Part shown: piece by piece, positions 24,730 through 37,299 of the stretch
Position numbering within the stretch: the stretch's first letter is position 1
How the letters are laid out: each line of letters opens with the position of its first letter
Source: Streptomyces vietnamensis
GTDB taxonomy: Bacteria; Actinomycetota; Actinomycetes; Streptomycetales; Streptomycetaceae
DNA length: 64,000 nt
Direction: 5' to 3'
NCBI RefSeq assembly: GCF_000830005.1
Contig: NZ_CP010407.1
Coordinates: 5,150,001-5,214,000 of the forward strand
Program-made: the position numbers and the translations under genes
Notes under the pieces: generated by a model
Databases searched by the model: none
What the model saw: only the letters and a program-made list of their open reading frames with translations
What the model was told of the DNA's origin: nothing

Positions 24730-26127
24730 TCACTCGACCGCCGGGACCAGCCGCTCCGGGCCCGGGTTGGGCTCCGAGCGCAGCTTGTTGCGGAGCTCCA
24801 CGTCCTCCGGGCGGAGCTTCTGCGGGCCGCCGCGCACGGGCACCCCGTTGACGGTCTCGCCGGGGGCGTTCACCGGGATGTAGCGGGTCGGCGCGGTCGC
24901 CACCGTGAAACCGGTGACCGCGATGAGGATCGCCGTCACCCCCAGCACCGCCCGCGTCCAGGTGCGGGCCCGGCGTTCGCTGCCCGTCCGGACCGCGCGC
25001 GCGGCCGGGAGGGCCGCCGCCGGCGCCTCCGCGACCAGCGCGCTCAGACGTCGGTGCAGGTCCTCGGGGGCGGCGAGCTCCGGGACCTGCTTCGCGATGA
25101 CGGTACGGGCGTGCAGCAGCCGGTTCGCGGCGGCGGGAGTGCTCGCCTCCGTCTCGGCCGCCGTCTCCGGCAGGTCCAGGCCGAGCCCGTCGTAGAGCAG
25201 GACGGTGCGGCGGTACGCCGGGGGCAGGTCGAGGAGCGCGCCGAGCAGCGCCCGGTGGCCCGCCTCGGCCGGCGGGGCGTCGGGGTGCTTGTGGGCGCGG
25301 CGCAGCCGGTGCCAGGGGGAGAGGGCGTACTCGTACGCCGCCGCCCGTACCCAGCCTGCCGGGTCCGCGTCCACGGCCACCTCGGGCCAGCGCTGCCAGG
25401 CGTGGTGGAAGGCGTGCTCGACGGCCTCGCGGGAGAGCCCGCGGCGGCCGGTGAGCAGGTACGTCTGGTGGACGAGGCCGGGCGCGATGTACGCGTACAG
25501 CGCGTCGAAGGCCTCCTCGGGGGTGAGCCCCGGTACGGCGGGTTCCGCCGGAGCCTCGGGCGTGAGCTCCGGCGCGGCGGGTTCCGCTTCCACGGGGACC
25601 TCCACCGGTTTCAGCCGCTCCGGCGGCTTCGCGGCGCCTTTGCGGGCGGGACCCGGAGCGATGGCCGGGACCGGGGACGGGGCCCGCGGCGGCTTGGCGG
25701 CCCGCTTGGCGGCGGCCTTGGGCCGGACGCCGGCTGCCGCGGGGGACGCCGCCGCGGGGGCGCCCGACCCGGCGGAGGGCCTCGCCGCGGCGGCCGCGGG
25801 AGGCTGGACCTGGGCCTCTGCCGCCTCCGGTCGGGCCTCGGCCGACGCCGTTTCCTGTCGGGCCTTTTCCTCCGCCTCCGGCCGGGGCTCCGGCCGCGCC
25901 GGCGGGGGCTCCGGGTCGTGGCCGGTGAGCAGCCTCGCGTAGGCCTCGCGCTTGCGGCCGCGGGGGGTCGAGCGGCCGGTCTCCCAGGCCCTGACCGTTG
26001 CCTTCGTGACGCCCATGGCCTCGGCGACCTGCTCCTCGCTGAGGGCGAGGGCTTCACGCAACCTGCGCCGCTCCTTCGGGGTCGGCAGGGTGACGGAGGG
26101 TGCGGAATCCGCGGTGCTCCGGCTCAT
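24730..26127 (-). CDS. XRE helix-turn-helix / sigma-factor-like / membrane fusion protein
   Basis: A 465-residue composite regulator. Residues 17-70 form an XRE-type helix-turn-helix ([27 protein letters not shown], broken here by context). A Pro/Ala-rich linker follows to about 225. Residues 230-395 look like ECF sigma regions 2 and 4 ([34 protein letters not shown], then [20 protein letters not shown]), but the region-2 core is degenerate. One membrane helix (about 410-428) and a short outside tail end it. This suggests a membrane-tethered transcription regulator. It starts at ATG 26127 opposite the next gene, sharing an AT-rich divergent promoter region. Confidence 0.8.
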   Translation of the reverse strand: MSRSTADSAPSVTLPTPKERRRLREALALSEEQVAEAMGVTKATVRAWETGRSTPRGRKREAYARLLTGHDPEPPPARPEPRPEAEEKARQETASAEARPEAAEAQVQPPAAAAARPSAGSGAPAAASPAAAGVRPKAAAKRAAKPPRAPSPVPAIAPGPARKGAAKPPERLKPVEVPVEAEPAAPELTPEAPAEPAVPGLTPEEAFDALYAYIAPGLVHQTYLLTGRRGLSREAVEHAFHHAWQRWPEVAVDADPAGWVRAAAYEYALSPWHRLRRAHKHPDAPPAEAGHRALLGALLDLPPAYRRTVLLYDGLGLDLPETAAETEASTPAAANRLLHARTVIAKQVPELAAPEDLHRRLSALVAEAPAAALPAARAVRTGSERRARTWTRAVLGVTAILIAVTGFTVATAPTRYIPVNAPGETVNGVPVRGGPQKLRPEDVELRNKLRSEPNPGPERLVPAVE

Positions 26128-26246
26128 CGGCGTCGACCTCCCGCAGAGCTGCTCTGGGCGGAAAAGTACATAAACGTATATTGAGCGACACAGCGGATGT
26201 TTGCCTGTTACGCGGTGAAAGCGCGTGTCGTTGGCACCATGACTCC
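26128..26246. promoter_or_regulatory. AT-rich divergent promoter region
   Basis: Bases 26163-26185 (around TACATAAACGTATATTG) are markedly AT-rich for this genome and contain TAC-N6-GTA dyad symmetry. They could hold -10 elements for both the XRE/sigma-like gene and the DUF6350-like gene, or the XRE protein's operator. Confidence 0.4.
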
Positions 26247-27794
26247 GTGACCCATGTGACCGAGCCGCACCCCCTGGTCCAGGGCGGTCGTTCCGCCGCG
26301 CTCGCCACCGCCTGCGTCCGGGGCGGGCTGGCCGCCGGACTCGGTCTCGGCACCCTCGCGGTCCTGGTGATCGCGGCCTGGATCAGCTCTCCGTACCCCG
26401 ACAGCGGCCCCGTCGGCGCCCTGCACGTCGCCGCCGGGATCTGGCTGCTCGCGCACGGCGTGGACCTGGTCCGTACGGACACCCTGTCCGGCCTGCCCGC
26501 GCCCCTCGGCATCGTCCCGATGCTCCTCGCGGCCCTGCCCCTCTGGCTCGTCCACCGGGCCGCCCGCGACACCCTCGACCCGGGTGACGACGGGGCCCGG
26601 CCGCGCCCCTCCCCGAGCGGCGCCCTCGCCGCCGTGGCCGGGGGGTACCTGCTGGTCGCGGCCGCCGTCGTGGTCTACAGCGAGAGCGGCCCCCTGCCCG
26701 CCGACCTCGTCACCGCCGGACTCTGGCTGCCCGCCGTCGTCACCGGCGCGGCGGGCGCGGGCGTCTGGACGGCGCTCGGCCGTCCGCTGCCCGGGCAGCG
26801 GACGGCAGCCGCCCTGCGCGCCGCCGGGCTCGGACTCGTCACGCTGCTCGGCGGCGGCGCGGTGGCCGCGGGGGTCTCCCTCGCCTGGCACGCGAGCCGT
26901 GCGCAGGCCTCCTTCGCAGGGCTCGCGGGGGAGTGGTCCGGCCGGGTGACGGTCCTGCTGCTCGTCCTCGCGCTGCTGCCGAACGCGGCCGTCTGGGGAG
27001 CCGCGTACGGACTCGGCCCCGGCTTCGTCCTCGGTACGGGCGCGCTCGCGACCCCGCTGGGTCTCGTCGGCGACCCGGCCGTGCCGCCCTTCCCGCTCCT
27101 GGCCGCGCTGCCCGCCGAGGGGCGCGGCACCTGGGCGCACTGGGCGACCGCGGCGGTCCCGCTGGCAGCCGCCGTGGTCCAGGGCCGTCGCGCGGGCCGC
27201 GCGGCCCGGAGCTGGGCGGCCCGGGACGCGGCCCTCGCGGCGTTCGGCGCGGCCTGGGCGTACGGGGCGGCCGTCGCCGTCCTCGCGGGCGCGGCGGGCG
27301 GCCCGCTCGGCGGCGGCCGGCTCTCGGCCTTCGGCCCGGTGTGGTGGCAGGCGGGCGCGGCGGCGGTGCTGTGGGGGACCTGCGCGGGGGTGCCGGTGGC
27401 GCTCGGGGTACGGGCCTGGGGCCGCCGGATTCCGCGCTCCCGGAGGCCCGGGACCAGGCCCGCGCCTGCGCCGGTGCCGTCCGTGCCGCCGATGCCGTCC
27501 GTGCCCGCGCCGACTCCGGCGGCGGCCCCCGTCGCGGCCCCCACGGCAGCTCCCGTGGCAGCGGTGGCCGGGATGCCCGCCGCGGCCGCCTCGCCCGAGG
27601 CCCCGCCCGTGCCCCCTTCAGGTTCCACGGAGACGCCGCCGGAGACCGGCACCCGCCAGGCCTCCGACGGCGACTCGGGCGACTCGTACGTGGACCCGAT
27701 CGCCGACCCCTTCGGAGACCCCGGGTACGAGCCGTACGACTACCTCCCGGCGGCCTGGGAACCCTCCCCGCCGCCTTCCGCCGACCAGAACTGA
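26247..27794 (+). CDS. Polytopic membrane protein (DUF6350-like)
   Basis: A 515-residue protein with about ten hydrophobic helices through residue 400 and a Pro/Ala-rich cytoplasmic tail ending in acidic repeats ([17 protein letters not shown]). It resembles the streptomycete DUF6350 membrane family that lies just before purN. Function unknown. I chose GTG 26247; GTG 26256 is an alternative. Confidence 0.75.
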   Translation: MTHVTEPHPLVQGGRSAALATACVRGGLAAGLGLGTLAVLVIAAWISSPYPDSGPVGALHVAAGIWLLAHGVDLVRTDTLSGLPAPLGIVPMLLAALPLWLVHRAARDTLDPGDDGARPRPSPSGALAAVAGGYLLVAAAVVVYSESGPLPADLVTAGLWLPAVVTGAAGAGVWTALGRPLPGQRTAAALRAAGLGLVTLLGGGAVAAGVSLAWHASRAQASFAGLAGEWSGRVTVLLLVLALLPNAAVWGAAYGLGPGFVLGTGALATPLGLVGDPAVPPFPLLAALPAEGRGTWAHWATAAVPLAAAVVQGRRAGRAARSWAARDAALAAFGAAWAYGAAVAVLAGAAGGPLGGGRLSAFGPVWWQAGAAAVLWGTCAGVPVALGVRAWGRRIPRSRRPGTRPAPAPVPSVPPMPSVPAPTPAAAPVAAPTAAPVAAVAGMPAAAASPEAPPVPPSGSTETPPETGTRQASDGDSGDSYVDPIADPFGDPGYEPYDYLPAAWEPSPPPSADQN

Positions 27795-27817
27795 CCGACC
27801 GGAACCGGAGAGGGCGA

Positions 27818-28582
27818 CTACTCCCGTACCCCGAAGCCCGCGCGCAGCGGCTTCGGCAGGAGGTCGTTGCAGGCCAGCTCGCCCGCGTGGGTCAGGGCGT
27901 CGTCGCGGCACTCGTAGAAGTCGCGGTAGACGATCTGCATGGTGAAGCCCACCGCGACGATCATCAGGGCCAGGCTCGCCGCGACGAGACCGCTGATCGC
28001 CGCCGTCCGCATCGAGCGGAGCGGAGCGGTCGCGGCGGACGCCCCCGCCGGCTGCCCCTCGGCGGAAGCCGCCCGGGGAGCCGCCTGGGCAGGGGACGGG
28101 GACGGGGCCTGGGGCTGTGATGTCGGCGACACTTCCCCCGCCGCCTTCGGCTTCGCGCGCAGCGAGCTGATCGCCCAGTAGAGGCCGAGGGAGCCGAGCA
28201 GCAGCGCCAGCTCCGGGATCTCGAAGATCGCGAAGAAGAAGCCCCACATGCCCGAGAGGATCGCGTACCGCGCCCGTCGCTGCGCCGGGTCCGTCGGGTC
28301 CCAGCGGATGCCCGGGCCCCGCCCGGCGCCGCCCTGTCCGGGGCCGCCCTCCGGCCCGCCCTGGCCGCCTCCCTGGCGCTCCGGTCCCCGGCCCCAGCCG
28401 TCCTGGGAGGGGCCCGGCTGGCGCGGGCTCCAGCGGCCGTCGGACGGCCCCGACGAGTCCGGGGTGCCGGACGTGTCGTCGTCCGAGCCCTCCGGTCGCC
28501 GCGGCTGCCACGGCTGATCCGGCCGGCCCTCGGGCGGCGGCGCGAACGGGTTGTTGTCGTCCGTGGACTGGCGTTCCGGCAT
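27818..28582 (-). CDS. Two-segment membrane protein with Pro/Gly-rich N-terminus
   Basis: A 254-residue protein. A disordered N-terminal 90 residues rich in Pro, Gly, Asp and Ser precede a hydrophobic pair (about 110-140, MWGFFFAIFEIPELALLLGS), a second Pro/Ala linker, another helix (about 195-222), and an external tail with two Cys (YECRDDALTHAGELACNDLL) that may form a disulfide. The start ATG 28582 (MPERQST) is preferred over 28624. It is convergent with the DUF6350-like gene and divergent from purN. No function recognised. Confidence 0.7.
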   Translation of the reverse strand: MPERQSTDDNNPFAPPPEGRPDQPWQPRRPEGSDDDTSGTPDSSGPSDGRWSPRQPGPSQDGWGRGPERQGGGQGGPEGGPGQGGAGRGPGIRWDPTDPAQRRARYAILSGMWGFFFAIFEIPELALLLGSLGLYWAISSLRAKPKAAGEVSPTSQPQAPSPSPAQAAPRAASAEGQPAGASAATAPLRSMRTAAISGLVAASLALMIVAVGFTMQIVYRDFYECRDDALTHAGELACNDLLPKPLRAGFGVRE

Positions 28583-28801
28583 CTGCTGAACGTCTTCCCT
28601 CTGTCGTCTCGACCACGGCCGCACCCGTGGTCTCCGCTGCTGTCTCGTGCTGTCTCGTCTGCTGCTCGTCCGCCGGGCCGTCCCCCGCCCGAACGGGCCC
28701 TGGTTCCCTGCCCGGTCCGGTGCGCGTCCGGCGTCGGACCCTGACGCTACCGCCCTGCTCCGCCCCCGTCCCGTGGGGGCCGTCCCCGTGTGCCGGTATC
28801 G

Positions 28802-28829
28802 TTGCTGACGGTCGAGCCATTCGTAGGGT
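28802..28829 (+). promoter_or_regulatory. purNH promoter candidate
   Basis: TTGCTG (28802-28807), 16 bases, then TAGGGT (28824-28829). The leader before the purN GTG would be about 58 bases. I see no ZTP or purine riboswitch fold in it. Confidence 0.45.
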
Positions 28830-28893
28830 TCCCCGTATCGAGGGGCACGATTCGTTCGTACGACCGCACAAACACCACGGAAAGAGTGACCCA

Positions 28894-29497
28894 GTGGCTG
28901 CCGCCCGCCTCGTCGTCCTGGTCTCCGGGTCCGGTACCAATCTGCAGGCCCTCCTCGACGCGATCGCCGCCGACCCCGAGGGATACGGCGCGGAGATCGT
29001 CGCCGTCGGCGCCGACCGCGACTCCATCGTCGGCCTGGAGCGCGCCGAGCGCGCCGGGATCCCCACCTTCGTCCGCCGGGTGAAGGACCACGCGACCCGC
29101 GAGGAGTGGGACCGCGCGCTGACCGAGGCCACCGCCGCGTACGAGCCGGACCTCGTCGTCTCGGCCGGTTTCATGAAGATCGTCGGCAAGGAGTTCCTCG
29201 CCCGCTTCGGCGGCCGGGTCGTCAACACCCACCCGGCGCTCCTCCCCAGTTTTCCCGGTGCCCACGGGGTGCGTGACGCCCTCGCGTACGGCGCGAAGGT
29301 CACCGGGTGCACCGTCCACTTCGTCGACGACGGTGTCGACACCGGCCCGATCATCGCCCAGGGCGTGGTCGAGGTGCGGGACGAGGACGATGAAGCCGCT
29401 CTGCACGAGCGCATCAAGGAAGTCGAGCGCTCGCTGCTCGTCGACGTCGTGGGGCGTCTCGCCCGGCACGGCTACCGCATTGAGGGACGAAAGGTTC

Positions 29498-29523
<26 letters not shown>
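28894..29523 (+). CDS. purN: Phosphoribosylglycinamide formyltransferase
   Basis: A 209-residue GAR transformylase that uses 10-formyl-THF in purine synthesis. The family start [19 protein letters not shown] is clear, and the catalytic triad is present: Asn111 and His113 in [14 protein letters not shown], and Asp149 in [12 protein letters not shown] 28894 follows GGAAAGAG. The longer open frame upstream is not supported by homology. Its 3' end overlaps purH by 26 bases, so the two are translationally coupled. Confidence 0.96.
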
Positions 29524-31063
<1,540 letters not shown>

Positions 31064-31078
31064 CGGTAGGCGCCCCGT

Positions 31079-31117
31079 AGCGGCCCGTCGGCACCTCACC
31101 GGTGCCGACGGGCCGCT
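31079..31117 (+). terminator. Terminator after purNH
   Basis: A 17-bp perfect stem (31079-31095 with 31101-31117) around TCACC, followed by CCCGTTCCC. Confidence 0.88.
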
Positions 31118-31209
31118 CCCGTTCCCGGGACCCTGCGACAAGGTCCGCCGAACGAGTGGACTCTGTTCTAATGGGTTGGCTCTTTTGTCGGCCGCCGGTA
31201 GTGGGGGAC

Positions 31210-32646
31210 GTGGTGTTGGACGTACTGAACAGGCCCGCTGTCGAGTCCACCGACGCGGAGCCGTCCGACGGCCTCTCCCCGGCCCCGCTCCGCCCGTACC
31301 TGATCCTCGCGGGCGTCCTCTGCGGCCTGTACTTCCTGTACTCCTGGGTGCAGTACGCGCACTTCCGCACGCCCTCCTGGGACCTCGGGATCTTCGGGCA
31401 GTCGGTCCGGGCGTACGCCGAGTTCCGGGCCCCCGTCGTCGACATCAAGGGCCCCGGCTTCCCCATACTCGGCGACCACTTCAGCCCCGTCACCGCACTG
31501 CTCGCGCCGCTCTACTGGATCTGGCCCTCCCCGGCCTCCCTGCTCCTCGGGCAGGCCGCGCTCTTCGCCGCCTCCGCCGTCGTCGTCGGCCGCACCACCC
31601 AGCAGATCCTCGGCAGCCGCGCCGCCGGCATCGGCCTGACGATCGCGTACGGGCTCTCCTGGGGGCTCCAGGAGGCCGTCAAGTCCGACTTCCACGAGAT
31701 CGCCTTCGCCGTCCCGCTGCTCGCCCTGACCTGCCGGGCCCTGCTCCTCGGGCGCTGGACCGCGGCCGCCGCCTGGTCCGCCCCGCTCGTCCTGGTCAAG
31801 GAGGACATGGGGCTCACCGTCGCCATGGTCGGCGCGGTCCTCTTCCTGAAGGGGCAGAAGAAGCTGGGCGCGGCCCTGGCCGGCTTCGGCACGGCCGCCT
31901 TCGCGCTGACGGTCCTCGTCCTGATCCCGGCGGCGAGCAAGCTCGGCCAGTACGACTACTGGTCCAAGATCGAGAAGACCGGCACGGGCGCCGACACCTC
32001 CTTCGGGCAGATCGTCGCCGACGCCCTCGGCTCCGGCGAGCGGTGGGAGATGGTCTTCTACCTGTTCGCGATCACCGGCTTCCTCGCCCTGCGCTCCCCG
32101 CTGGCCCTGCTCGTCCTGCCGACCCTGGGCTGGCGCTTCCTCTCCCAGGACCCCAACCACTGGGGCATGCACTGGCACTACAGCGCGATCCTGATGCCGG
32201 TCGTCTTCCTGGCCCTCGTGGACGGCGTCCGCTCGGTCCGCACCTCGCCGCGCGCCTGGCTCGTCTCGTACGGGAAGGTCGTGGTCCCGGTCGCGACGGC
32301 GGTCGCGCTCGTCCTCGCCGCGAACCTGCCGCTGCGGGAGCTCCTCAAGTCGGAGACGTACCGGACGGACAGCCGGACCGTGGAGGCGCGGGCAGCGGTC
32401 GACGCGGTGCCGGACGGGGCGAGCGTCGAGGCGGACGTCCCGCTCCTCGCCCACCTCACGGCGGACCACCGGGTCTACTGGGTGGGCACGTCGAAGGGCG
32501 CCACCCCGGACTATCTCGCCTTCGACCTGCGCGGCTGGGGGCAGCAGGTGTCGGATCCGGCGCAGCTGGCCGCGCAGCTGCACCCGGAGGCGCGGTACGA
32601 GATCACGTACCGCTCGGACGGCTTCGCGGTCCTGAAGAGGCGGTAA
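31210..32646 (+). CDS. DUF2079 polytopic membrane protein
   Basis: A 478-residue membrane protein. Family hallmarks are the SWDLGIFGQSVRAYAEF segment near residue 55, ILGDHFSPVTALLAPLYW, and KSDFHEIAFAVPLLAL, with about nine membrane helices and an external C-terminal domain. DUF2079 proteins resemble GT-C glycosyltransferases; the acidic WDLGIF and GDHFSP loops fit such an active site. I chose GTG 31210, preceded by GTGGGGGAC; TCTAAT at 31164-31169 looks like a -10 and would put upstream ATG 31171 at or before the transcript start. Confidence 0.85.
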   Translation: MVLDVLNRPAVESTDAEPSDGLSPAPLRPYLILAGVLCGLYFLYSWVQYAHFRTPSWDLGIFGQSVRAYAEFRAPVVDIKGPGFPILGDHFSPVTALLAPLYWIWPSPASLLLGQAALFAASAVVVGRTTQQILGSRAAGIGLTIAYGLSWGLQEAVKSDFHEIAFAVPLLALTCRALLLGRWTAAAAWSAPLVLVKEDMGLTVAMVGAVLFLKGQKKLGAALAGFGTAAFALTVLVLIPAASKLGQYDYWSKIEKTGTGADTSFGQIVADALGSGERWEMVFYLFAITGFLALRSPLALLVLPTLGWRFLSQDPNHWGMHWHYSAILMPVVFLALVDGVRSVRTSPRAWLVSYGKVVVPVATAVALVLAANLPLRELLKSETYRTDSRTVEARAAVDAVPDGASVEADVPLLAHLTADHRVYWVGTSKGATPDYLAFDLRGWGQQVSDPAQLAAQLHPEARYEITYRSDGFAVLKRR

Positions 32647-32652
32647 CGGCCA

Positions 32653-32682
32653 CGGGCCGCCCGGTGTGCACCGGACGGCCCG
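32653..32682. terminator. Terminator between DUF2079 and RDD genes
   Basis: CGGGCCG...CGGCCCG outer arms (32653-32659, 32676-32682) enclose an inner CCGGTG/CACCGG hairpin between two convergent genes. Confidence 0.75.
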
Positions 32683-32715
32683 CGGAGCGGCAGCGGCAGA
32701 GGATCTGCCGGAGCG

Positions 32716-33441
32716 TTACTTCTTGATGACGAGCGTGCCGGCGGCACGGTCGTGCCAGCCCTGCGTCTTGCCCGTGCTGTCGAAGAACGGGGACAGGAAG
32801 ACCAGGATCGCGCCGATGTAGCAGAGGAGGGCACCGACGGTCGGGATGATCCAGCGGATGAAGCCGCCGCCGAGACCCGGCTTGCCGCCCGTGTTCTCCT
32901 TGACGACGCGCAGGCCCAGGGCCATCTTGCCGAGCGTGGCGCCGACGAAGGCGACCATCAGCCACTCGTAGAGCATGGTGGCGAGGAACAGCAGGAAGAA
33001 CACGCCGATGAGGGCGGCGAACATGCCGCCGACCGCCTCGGCCTGGTCGTTGAGGCAGGTCTGGTACGCCGAGGACATCGGGTCCAGGCCGGTGCAGTCG
33101 TCGACGCTCTTGGACGCGCCCACCACGCCGGCCAGGCCGATGGCCGACAGGATCCAGTACACGATGGCGATGGCGACACCGTCGATCAGGCGCGCGCCGA
33201 ACCGCAGACCCATCGAGGCGACCTGCACGGTGCCGAGGCCGTGCACGTTGATGTAGCCGTTGTTGGCCTGGATGGTGCCCGGCGCCTGCGGGTACGCGCC
33301 CGGCTGCTGCTGCGGGTAGCCGTAGCCCTGCTGCGGGGGAACGCCCTGCGGGGCCTGCTGCGGGTAGCCGTAACCGGGCTGGCCCTGCGGGGGCTGCTGG
33401 GGCTGCTGGCCGTACGGGTTGTTCGGGTCACCGAAGCTCAT
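32716..33441 (-). CDS. RDD family membrane protein with Gln/Pro/Tyr-rich N-terminus
   Basis: A 241-residue protein. The first 60 residues are repeats of QQ, GYGYPQQ and PPQG, typical of streptomycete membrane proteins. The RDD domain then begins at GLRFGARLIDG (Arg and Asp conserved), with helices near 92-110, 140-165 and 195-220, and closes with GWHDRAAGTLVIKK, the family's DR-x-AGT motif. The substrate of this family is mostly unknown; some act in osmolyte or Na+/H+ transport. Confidence 0.88.
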   Translation of the reverse strand: MSFGDPNNPYGQQPQQPPQGQPGYGYPQQAPQGVPPQQGYGYPQQQPGAYPQAPGTIQANNGYINVHGLGTVQVASMGLRFGARLIDGVAIAIVYWILSAIGLAGVVGASKSVDDCTGLDPMSSAYQTCLNDQAEAVGGMFAALIGVFFLLFLATMLYEWLMVAFVGATLGKMALGLRVVKENTGGKPGLGGGFIRWIIPTVGALLCYIGAILVFLSPFFDSTGKTQGWHDRAAGTLVIKK

Positions 33442-33672
33442 GTGGGGCTTTCCTCCGTTGCGGGGACGACGCGGTCACGCGGAGGAAACATGGTTGTTCT
33501 GTGGTGCGCCCCCCGGCAGTGCCCGCGGCACTGTTCGGCCCCCATCGTCATAAGTGGCGCATAAGTTTGTCCAGCCGGAATGCAGATGTGTTGTAGGACA
33601 GCAACGCGCCGCCGCCGGTTCCGGAGGCGTCCGGATTGGAACATGGGCAGGGTCATCCGGGAGGATAGCGGC

Positions 33673-34533
33673 ATGAGCGCCCAGATTCTCGATGGCAAGG
33701 CCACCGCAGCCGCGATCAAGTCCGATCTGACCGTCCGTGTGGCGGCCCTCAAGGAGAAGGGCATCACGCCCGGCCTCGGCACGGTCCTGGTCGGCGACGA
33801 CCCGGCCAGCCAGAAGTACGTCGCCGGAAAGCACCGCGACTGCGCGGAGGTCGGCCTCGCCTCCATCCAGCGCACCCTGCCGGGCACCGCCACCCAGGAG
33901 GAGATCGAGGCGGTCGTACGGGAGCTCAACGAGGACCCGGCCTGCACCGGTTACATCGTCCAGCTGCCGCTGCCCAAGGGCATCGACGAGAACCGCATCC
34001 TGGAACTGATGGATCCGGCCAAGGACGCGGACGGTCTGCACCCGACCAACCTCGGCCGGCTCGTCCTCAACGAGCCCGCCCCGCTGCCCTGCACGCCGAA
34101 CGGCATCGTCACCCTGCTCCGCGCCCACGGCGTGGAGATCAACGGCGCCGAGGTCGTGGTCGTCGGACGCGGCGTCACCATCGGGCGCCCGATGCCGCTC
34201 ATCCTGACCCGCCGCTCCGAGAACGCCACCGTGACCCAGTGCCACACCGGCACCCGGGACCTCTCGGCGCACCTGCGGGGCGCCGACATCATCGTCGCGG
34301 CGGCCGGTGTCCCGCACCTCATCAAGCCCGAGGACGTGAAGCCGGGCGCGGCCGTCCTCGACGTCGGCGTCTCGCGCAACGGCGAGGGCAAGATCGTCGG
34401 CGACGTGGACCCGGGCGTCGCCGAGGTGGCCGCCTGGATCTCCCCGAACCCCGGTGGCGTGGGCCCGATGACCCGTGCGCAGCTCCTCGTCAACGTCGTC
34501 GAGGCCGCCGAGCGCGCGGCCGCGGCGCTCTGA
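33673..34533 (+). CDS. folD: Methylenetetrahydrofolate dehydrogenase/cyclohydrolase
   Basis: A 286-residue bifunctional enzyme of one-carbon metabolism making 10-formyl-THF, which supplies PurN and PurH. The active-site pair Tyr49 and Lys53 lies in [10 protein letters not shown]. Other motifs are [25 protein letters not shown] and the NADP site [12 protein letters not shown], ending [17 protein letters not shown] precedes ATG 33673 by 8 bases. The next gene starts 1 base after the stop. Confidence 0.97.
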   Translation: MSAQILDGKATAAAIKSDLTVRVAALKEKGITPGLGTVLVGDDPASQKYVAGKHRDCAEVGLASIQRTLPGTATQEEIEAVVRELNEDPACTGYIVQLPLPKGIDENRILELMDPAKDADGLHPTNLGRLVLNEPAPLPCTPNGIVTLLRAHGVEINGAEVVVVGRGVTIGRPMPLILTRRSENATVTQCHTGTRDLSAHLRGADIIVAAAGVPHLIKPEDVKPGAAVLDVGVSRNGEGKIVGDVDPGVAEVAAWISPNPGGVGPMTRAQLLVNVVEAAERAAAAL

Positions 34534-34534
34534 G

Positions 34535-35098
34535 GTGACCTCCGGGACGCCGGGGGTGCCCGGCAGTCCGGACGAAGCCGCGTCGCGGGCCGGAGGAACG
34601 ACGCCCGCCGTGGACGGTTCCCAAACCGCGCACGCCGCGGGCGGTTCCCAAACCGCGCACGCTGCGGGTGGTCCCCAAGCAGCGCCTGCCGCAGGCGGTT
34701 TCAAGCGTCCGAAGCCCACCGTCGTCACCGCCGGGACCGCGCGCCCCGAGGGCGGCCGCCGGGCCGCCCCCGGCGACGCCCCGGCGCCCGCCCGCCAGTG
34801 GCCGCTGCTCACCGTCCTCGTGCTCGCGGGGCTCGGTCTGCTCGTGGTGGGGACGGATCCCTTCCCGCAGTCCTTCCGGGTGGGGGCGATCCTGGTCGGG
34901 GCCGCGCTCCTCGCGGGCGCGGCGATGCGCCGGGTGGTGCCGTCCGTCGGCATGCTGGCCGTCCGCTCCCGCTTCACGGACGTGATCACGTACGGGGTGA
35001 TGGGCGGCCTGATCGTGCTGCTCGCACTCATGGTCCAGCCGGGGCCGTGGCTGCGGATCCCGTTCCTGGAGGACGTACTCCACCTCACGGTGACGTAG
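34535..35098 (+). CDS. DUF3017 membrane protein
   Basis: A 187-residue protein. A disordered N-terminus with three nine-residue repeats (GSQTAHAAG type) precedes the DUF3017 domain, which has three membrane helices (about 91-107, 114-132 and 148-165) and a conserved RFTDVITYGVMG loop. DUF3017 is an actinobacterial family of unknown function usually next to folD and mdh. GTG 34535 directly follows the folD stop, so the two are probably coupled. Confidence 0.85.
   Translation: MTSGTPGVPGSPDEAASRAGGTTPAVDGSQTAHAAGGSQTAHAAGGPQAAPAAGGFKRPKPTVVTAGTARPEGGRRAAPGDAPAPARQWPLLTVLVLAGLGLLVVGTDPFPQSFRVGAILVGAALLAGAAMRRVVPSVGMLAVRSRFTDVITYGVMGGLIVLLALMVQPGPWLRIPFLEDVLHLTVT
34616..34696 (+). repeat. 27-bp tandem repeat in the DUF3017 gene
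   Basis: Three units starting at 34616, 34643 and 34670, the first two nearly identical (GGTTCCCAAACCGCGCACGC core). They code for the nine-residue disordered repeat. Confidence 0.8.
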
Positions 35099-35125
35099 CC
35101 CGTCGGCCTTTCGGCTCGTGAAGTG

Positions 35126-35163
35126 CGGCGCCCGCCCTCTCCCCCGTGGGAGGGCGGGCGCCG
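35126..35163 (+). terminator. Terminator after folD-DUF3017
   Basis: CGGCGCCCGCCCT (35126-35138) pairs with AGGGCGGGCGCCG (35151-35163), with an inner CCC/GGG extension. Confidence 0.85.
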
Positions 35164-35407
35164 TCATGATCCAGGGTCATGTACGTGCCAAGGTCGGTTC
35201 AAGCTCCGTCGGCGCGCTGTGGCACGGAAGTGACCATTCCGCTACGTCGGTTCCGCACTCGCCGGGCGTCCCGGAACCTCCCGGACGGGCGCCCCGGAAC
35301 CTCCCCGGACGGGTGGCAGTGAGCCGGACCACAAGGGGATGGGGATTCGCGGGGGTCCGGGTCGGATAGCCTGACCGCTGGATATCTCTTCACGTCGAGA
35401 CACCGAC

Positions 35408-36483
<1,076 letters not shown>

Positions 36484-36506
36484 AGCTGAGTCCGGCTTCA
36501 TAGTCC

Positions 36507-36552
36507 CGGCGCCCCCGGGCCGTACGACCGACCGTACGGCCCGGGGGCGCCG
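36507..36552. terminator. Bidirectional terminator after mdh
   Basis: A 20-bp perfect stem (36507-36526 with 36533-36552) around ACCGAC, then TTTC. Confidence 0.92.
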
Positions 36553-36564
36553 TTTCATGTGTCC

Positions 36565-37299
36565 TCAGAGGCCGTTCGTCTCCCGGAGGCTCGTCGCCAG
36601 GGACGTCACGTCCTCCAGGGCCCGCACAAGCAGGCCGTCCCCGAAGGTGATCCTGGTGGCACCCAGGCGGCCCAGTTCCGGGAAGGACGGGCCGCCCCGT
36701 ACCGCCAGCGCGTTGACCGGCAGGTCGCCGAGGGCGGCGCGCAGGGCCGGGAGGTCGGTGGGCGGGGCCGCGATCGGGTAGACGCAGTCCGCGCCCGCCG
36801 ACGCGTAGAGCCCGGCCCGGGCGATCGCCTCCGCCAGGGGGTCGGACGCCCCGCGGATGTACACGTCCACGCGCGCGTTGACGAAGAGTCCGGAGCCCGC
36901 CGCGGCCCTCACCTCCGCCAGCCAGTCCGCGTGCGCCTGCGGGTCCTTGAGCGCCCGGTCGGGGCCGCTGTCCTCCAGGTTGACGCCGACCGCCCCGGAC
37001 TCCCGCACCCGTTCGACCAGTTCGGCCGCCGGAAGGCCGTAGCCGCCCTCCAGGTCCGCCGTGACGGGTACGGAGACGGCGCGGACGATCCGCGCCACCG
37101 CGGCGAACATCTCCGCCGCCGGGGTCGCCCCGTCCTCGTACCCGAGGGAGGCCGCGATCCCCGCGCTCGGCGTGGCGAGCGCCGGATGTCCGGCCGCCTC
37201 GAAGGCGCGGGCGCTCGCCGCGTCCCACGGGCCGGGCAGCACGAGCGGACCGTCGGCGGGCCGGTCCCGGTGGAGGGCCCGGAACGTCTCGGCGCTCAT
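36565..37299 (-). CDS. Isocitrate lyase/PEP-mutase superfamily protein
   Basis: A 244-residue TIM-barrel protein. The superfamily's metal-binding region reads VTADLEGGYG, preceded by ATPSAGIAASLGYEDG and followed by GVNLEDSG and NARVDVYIRG. The KKCGH loop of true isocitrate lyase is missing, so it is a lyase or hydrolase of C-C bonds of unknown substrate (oxaloacetate hydrolase, methylisocitrate-lyase-like or similar). ATG 37299 overlaps the AhpD-like stop by 4 bases. Operon with that gene, facing the MocR regulator. Confidence 0.85.
   Translation of the reverse strand: MSAETFRALHRDRPADGPLVLPGPWDAASARAFEAAGHPALATPSAGIAASLGYEDGATPAAEMFAAVARIVRAVSVPVTADLEGGYGLPAAELVERVRESGAVGVNLEDSGPDRALKDPQAHADWLAEVRAAAGSGLFVNARVDVYIRGASDPLAEAIARAGLYASAGADCVYPIAAPPTDLPALRAALGDLPVNALAVRGGPSFPELGRLGATRITFGDGLLVRALEDVTSLATSLRETNGL

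Noticed and set aside
28830..28893. Purine riboswitch in the purN leader
   Set aside because: The leader is only about 60 bases and has no aptamer-like three-way junction.
33442..33672. Second ZTP riboswitch before folD
   Set aside because: No CGCCTGGGCA block and no pairing like that in the glyA leader.
36565..37299. True isocitrate lyase
   Set aside because: It is half the usual length and lacks the KKCGH catalytic loop.
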